Assembly (NCBI GenBank): GCA_964584495.1
Contig: CAZPAH010000066.1
Location: forward strand, 1 to 16,193
DNA length: 16,193 nt
Reading direction: 5' to 3'
Source: CAZPAH01 sp964584495
GTDB taxonomy: Bacteria; Krumholzibacteriota; Krumholzibacteriia; Krumholzibacteriales; Krumholzibacteriaceae
The notes beneath the pieces are model-generated. The model was given only the letters and a program-made list of their open reading frames with translations, made no database searches and was not told the DNA's origin. Made by a program: the position numbers and the translations under genes. This document shows positions 14,754-16,193 of this stretch, piece by piece (position 1 is the first letter of the stretch; every line of letters begins with the position of its first letter).

Positions 14754-15911
14754 ATCGATTTCGGACTCACAGAAGAGCAGAAGATCCTGAGGTACAGCAT
14801 CAGGGATTTCGCCGAGAACGAGATTGCGCCCAAGGCGCAGGAGCTCGACGAGAAGGAAGAGTTCTCGATAGAGCTTACGCGCAAGATGGCGGAGATGGGA
14901 CTGTTCGGGATCGTCGTATCGGAGAAATACGGCGGATCGGGAATGGACTACCTTTCGTACTGTATCGCCGTGGAGGAGATATCTAGGATCGACGGTTCGC
15001 ATGGAGCCACGGTTGCCGCGGGCAACTCGCTGGGGATCGGTCCCATCTACTACTACGGAAACGAGAAGCAGAAGGAAGAGTGGCTTCCCAGGCTCTGCAG
15101 CGGGGAGATCCTCGCCTCTTTCGGTTTAACTGAGCCCGATGCGGGGTCCGATGCCGGTGCCAGCAAAACCTCCGCCCGGCTGGAGAATGGCGAATGGGTC
15201 ATCGACGGGAGCAAGATATTCATTACAAATTCTACATCGGAGCTGGCCGGAATATGCACGGTGCAGGTAGTGACGGGCCGAAGATCCGACGGTAAGAAGG
15301 AGATATCCTGCATCCTCGTTCCAAACGGAACGCCAGGTTTCGAGGCGAAGAAAATGACGGGGAAGATGATGTGGCGGTCATCAGACACGGGGGAGCTCTA
15401 TTTCGATAACTGCAGGGTGCCGGAGGAGAACCTCCTCGGCAACCGCGGCGAGGGCTTTCACCAGATGCTGGAAACGCTCGATAACGGAAGACTGGCGATA
15501 GCGGCGATGGGGCTGGGAGGAGCGCAGGGGGCATTCGAGCTGGCCATGAAGTATGCCAAGGAAAGGGAGCAGTTCGGCAAGCCGATCTCCCTGTTCCAGG
15601 CGATATCGTTCAAGCTTGCCGACATGGCGACCGAGATAGAAGCTGCAAGGAACCTTCTCTACAAGGCCTGCAAGCTGAAGGATGCCGGCAAGCCGTTTTC
15701 CAAGGAAGCGGCGATGTCGAAACTTTACTGTTCCGAGGTGATGGGGAGGGTCGTGGACCAGGCGGTCCAGATCTTCGGGGGGTACGGCCTCATGCGCGAG
15801 TACGACGTAGAGAGGTTCTACAGGGATTCCAAACTCCTGACGATAGGAGAGGGCACATCGGAAGTTCAGAGAATAGTGATCTCGAGGCAGATAGGCTGCG
15901 ACGATCTCTAG
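14754..15911 (+). CDS. Acyl-CoA dehydrogenase, apparent ATC (AUC) start
   Basis: From ATC at 14754 the protein has 385 residues, the usual length. The family normally begins 'MDF.LTEEQ'; here the codons read ATC GAT TTC GGA CTC, so only the start base differs. FAD and substrate motifs are present: FGLTEPDAGSD (123-133), FITNS (156-160), REQFGKPISLFQ (271-282), QIFGGYG (339-345) and the active-site region TIGEGTSEVQR (363-373), with Glu366 as the likely catalytic base. It oxidises an acyl-CoA to the 2,3-enoyl-CoA, passing electrons to ETF. The gene follows the DUF35 gene by 32 bases and ends the cassette before a hairpin terminator. A frame extending back to TTG at 14412 would overlap the DUF35 gene and is rejected. 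The substrate cannot be read from sequence. If not a real AUC start, a base error at 14756 is the main alternative. Confidence 0.92.
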   Translation: MDFGLTEEQKILRYSIRDFAENEIAPKAQELDEKEEFSIELTRKMAEMGLFGIVVSEKYGGSGMDYLSYCIAVEEISRIDGSHGATVAAGNSLGIGPIYYYGNEKQKEEWLPRLCSGEILASFGLTEPDAGSDAGASKTSARLENGEWVIDGSKIFITNSTSELAGICTVQVVTGRRSDGKKEISCILVPNGTPGFEAKKMTGKMMWRSSDTGELYFDNCRVPEENLLGNRGEGFHQMLETLDNGRLAIAAMGLGGAQGAFELAMKYAKEREQFGKPISLFQAISFKLADMATEIEAARNLLYKACKLKDAGKPFSKEAAMSKLYCSEVMGRVVDQAVQIFGGYGLMREYDVERFYRDSKLLTIGEGTSEVQRIVISRQIGCDDL

Positions 15912-15943
15912 CCCCTGCATTCGCTGAACGGACGACTCTTTAT

Positions 15944-15993
15944 TCCCCGGATTCGGGAGAGGATCAATCCTCCCTGAGTTCGGGGATTTCTCT
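15944..15993 (+). terminator. Rho-independent terminator of the acyl-CoA cassette, overlapping the 3' end of the opposing gene
   Basis: On the plus strand 15944-15957 pairs with 15973-15986 (14 bp, including three G-U wobbles). After one bulged A (15958), 15959-15963 pairs with 15968-15972 (5 bp), closing a TCAA loop. TTTCTCT follows at 15987-15993. The wobbles become C-A mismatches on the minus strand, and there the stem is followed by AATAAAGAG with no U-run, so it works for plus-strand transcripts. Its right arm encodes the last residues of the opposing acetoacetyl-CoA synthetase, and its loop contains that gene's stop codon. Confidence 0.6.
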
Positions 15994-16193
15994 GTAGAGA
16001 TCGAGCGACTCGGGGTTTCTCAGCGCATCCTGGTTTCGAACCGGCAGTCCGTGTATGATATTCTTGACCGCAAGCTCTACTTTTTTCATGTTTATGGTGT
16101 AAGGGATATCTTTCACCTCGATAATCTTTGCGGGCGAATGCCTCGGCGATGCGTTTTCCCTGATAGTCTTCTTTATCCTCTTCTTGAGCTCCA
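15964..16193 (-). CDS. Acetoacetyl-CoA synthetase, C-terminal 75 residues (partial)
   Basis: The frame enters from the right edge of the window; the stop TGA is at 15964-15966. The visible end matches the C-terminus of acetoacetate-CoA ligases: RENASPRHSPAKIIEV (fragment residues 11-26), DIPYTINMKKVELAVKNIIH (28-47) and DALRNPESLDLYREI (55-69). The NMKK lysines fall where acyl-adenylate-forming enzymes have the C-terminal catalytic lysine. The full family protein has about 650 residues, so most of the gene lies outside. The enzyme activates acetoacetate with ATP and CoA to acetoacetyl-CoA in the cytoplasm, for ketone-body, polyhydroxyalkanoate or lipid use. It converges with the acyl-CoA dehydrogenase gene, with 52 bases between stop codons, and lies next to other acyl-CoA genes, which fits shared metabolism. 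Confidence 0.88.
   Translation of the reverse strand, partial: ELKKRIKKTIRENASPRHSPAKIIEVKDIPYTINMKKVELAVKNIIHGLPVRNQDALRNPESLDLYREIPELRED

Overview
The window looks like a chromosomal segment of a GC-moderate to GC-rich, free-living Gram-negative bacterium, most likely a lineage of the FCB/candidate-phylum group (Krumholzibacteriota- or Eisenbacteria-like). This placement is an inference. It rests on two secreted proteins ending in a 'QN(V/F)PNPFNP(S/A)TT ... SGVYFY ... LLR' FlgD-Ig/type-A-sorting-like domain, a DUF2723 membrane protein, a propeller-Y_Y_Y-PP2C receptor, and a thiolase/DUF35 pair. No rRNA, tRNA, CRISPR array, insertion sequence or phage gene was seen. No non-coding stretch exceeds 300 bases; the longest are about 8526-8759 and 12514-12682.

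Layout. (1) 2-3960, plus strand: the 3' part of a secreted right-handed beta-helix protein, then an intact exported protein with eight propeller-like repeats. Both end in the same C-terminal domain. (2) 3991-8525, minus strand: a large membrane receptor with fourteen two-component-regulator propeller repeats, a Y_Y_Y domain, one transmembrane segment and a cytoplasmic SpoIIE/RsbU-type PP2C phosphatase; downstream of it is a lipoprotein with Ig-like domains. Each has its own plausible promoter. (3) 8760-11864: a GNAT-like protein (plus) converging, with only 3 bp between stop codons, on a DUF2723 multi-spanning membrane protein (minus) with a TPR-like tail. (4) 12007-15911, plus strand: a GbsR/MarR-type regulator behind a strong sigma70-like promoter with three evenly spaced half-sites, then a tight acyl-CoA cassette of thiolase-fold protein, DUF35 zinc/OB protein and acyl-CoA dehydrogenase. 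(5) 15964-16193, minus strand: the C-terminus of an acetoacetyl-CoA synthetase, whose 3' end overlaps the cassette's terminator hairpin.

How they may work together. The receptor probably turns an extracytoplasmic signal into Ser/Thr dephosphorylation of an anti-anti-sigma-like partner, which is not encoded here. The right half handles acyl-CoA metabolism. The thiolase-fold protein has glycine where the nucleophilic cysteine should be, while the partner DUF35 protein and an acyl-CoA dehydrogenase sit next to it. That combination recalls the Ltp2-ChsH2(DUF35) aldolase, in which a thiolase fold was repurposed for C-C bond cleavage. The acyl-CoA dehydrogenase seems to start at AUC: an ideal Shine-Dalgarno sequence is followed at the right distance by ATC exactly where the family has its initiator Met.
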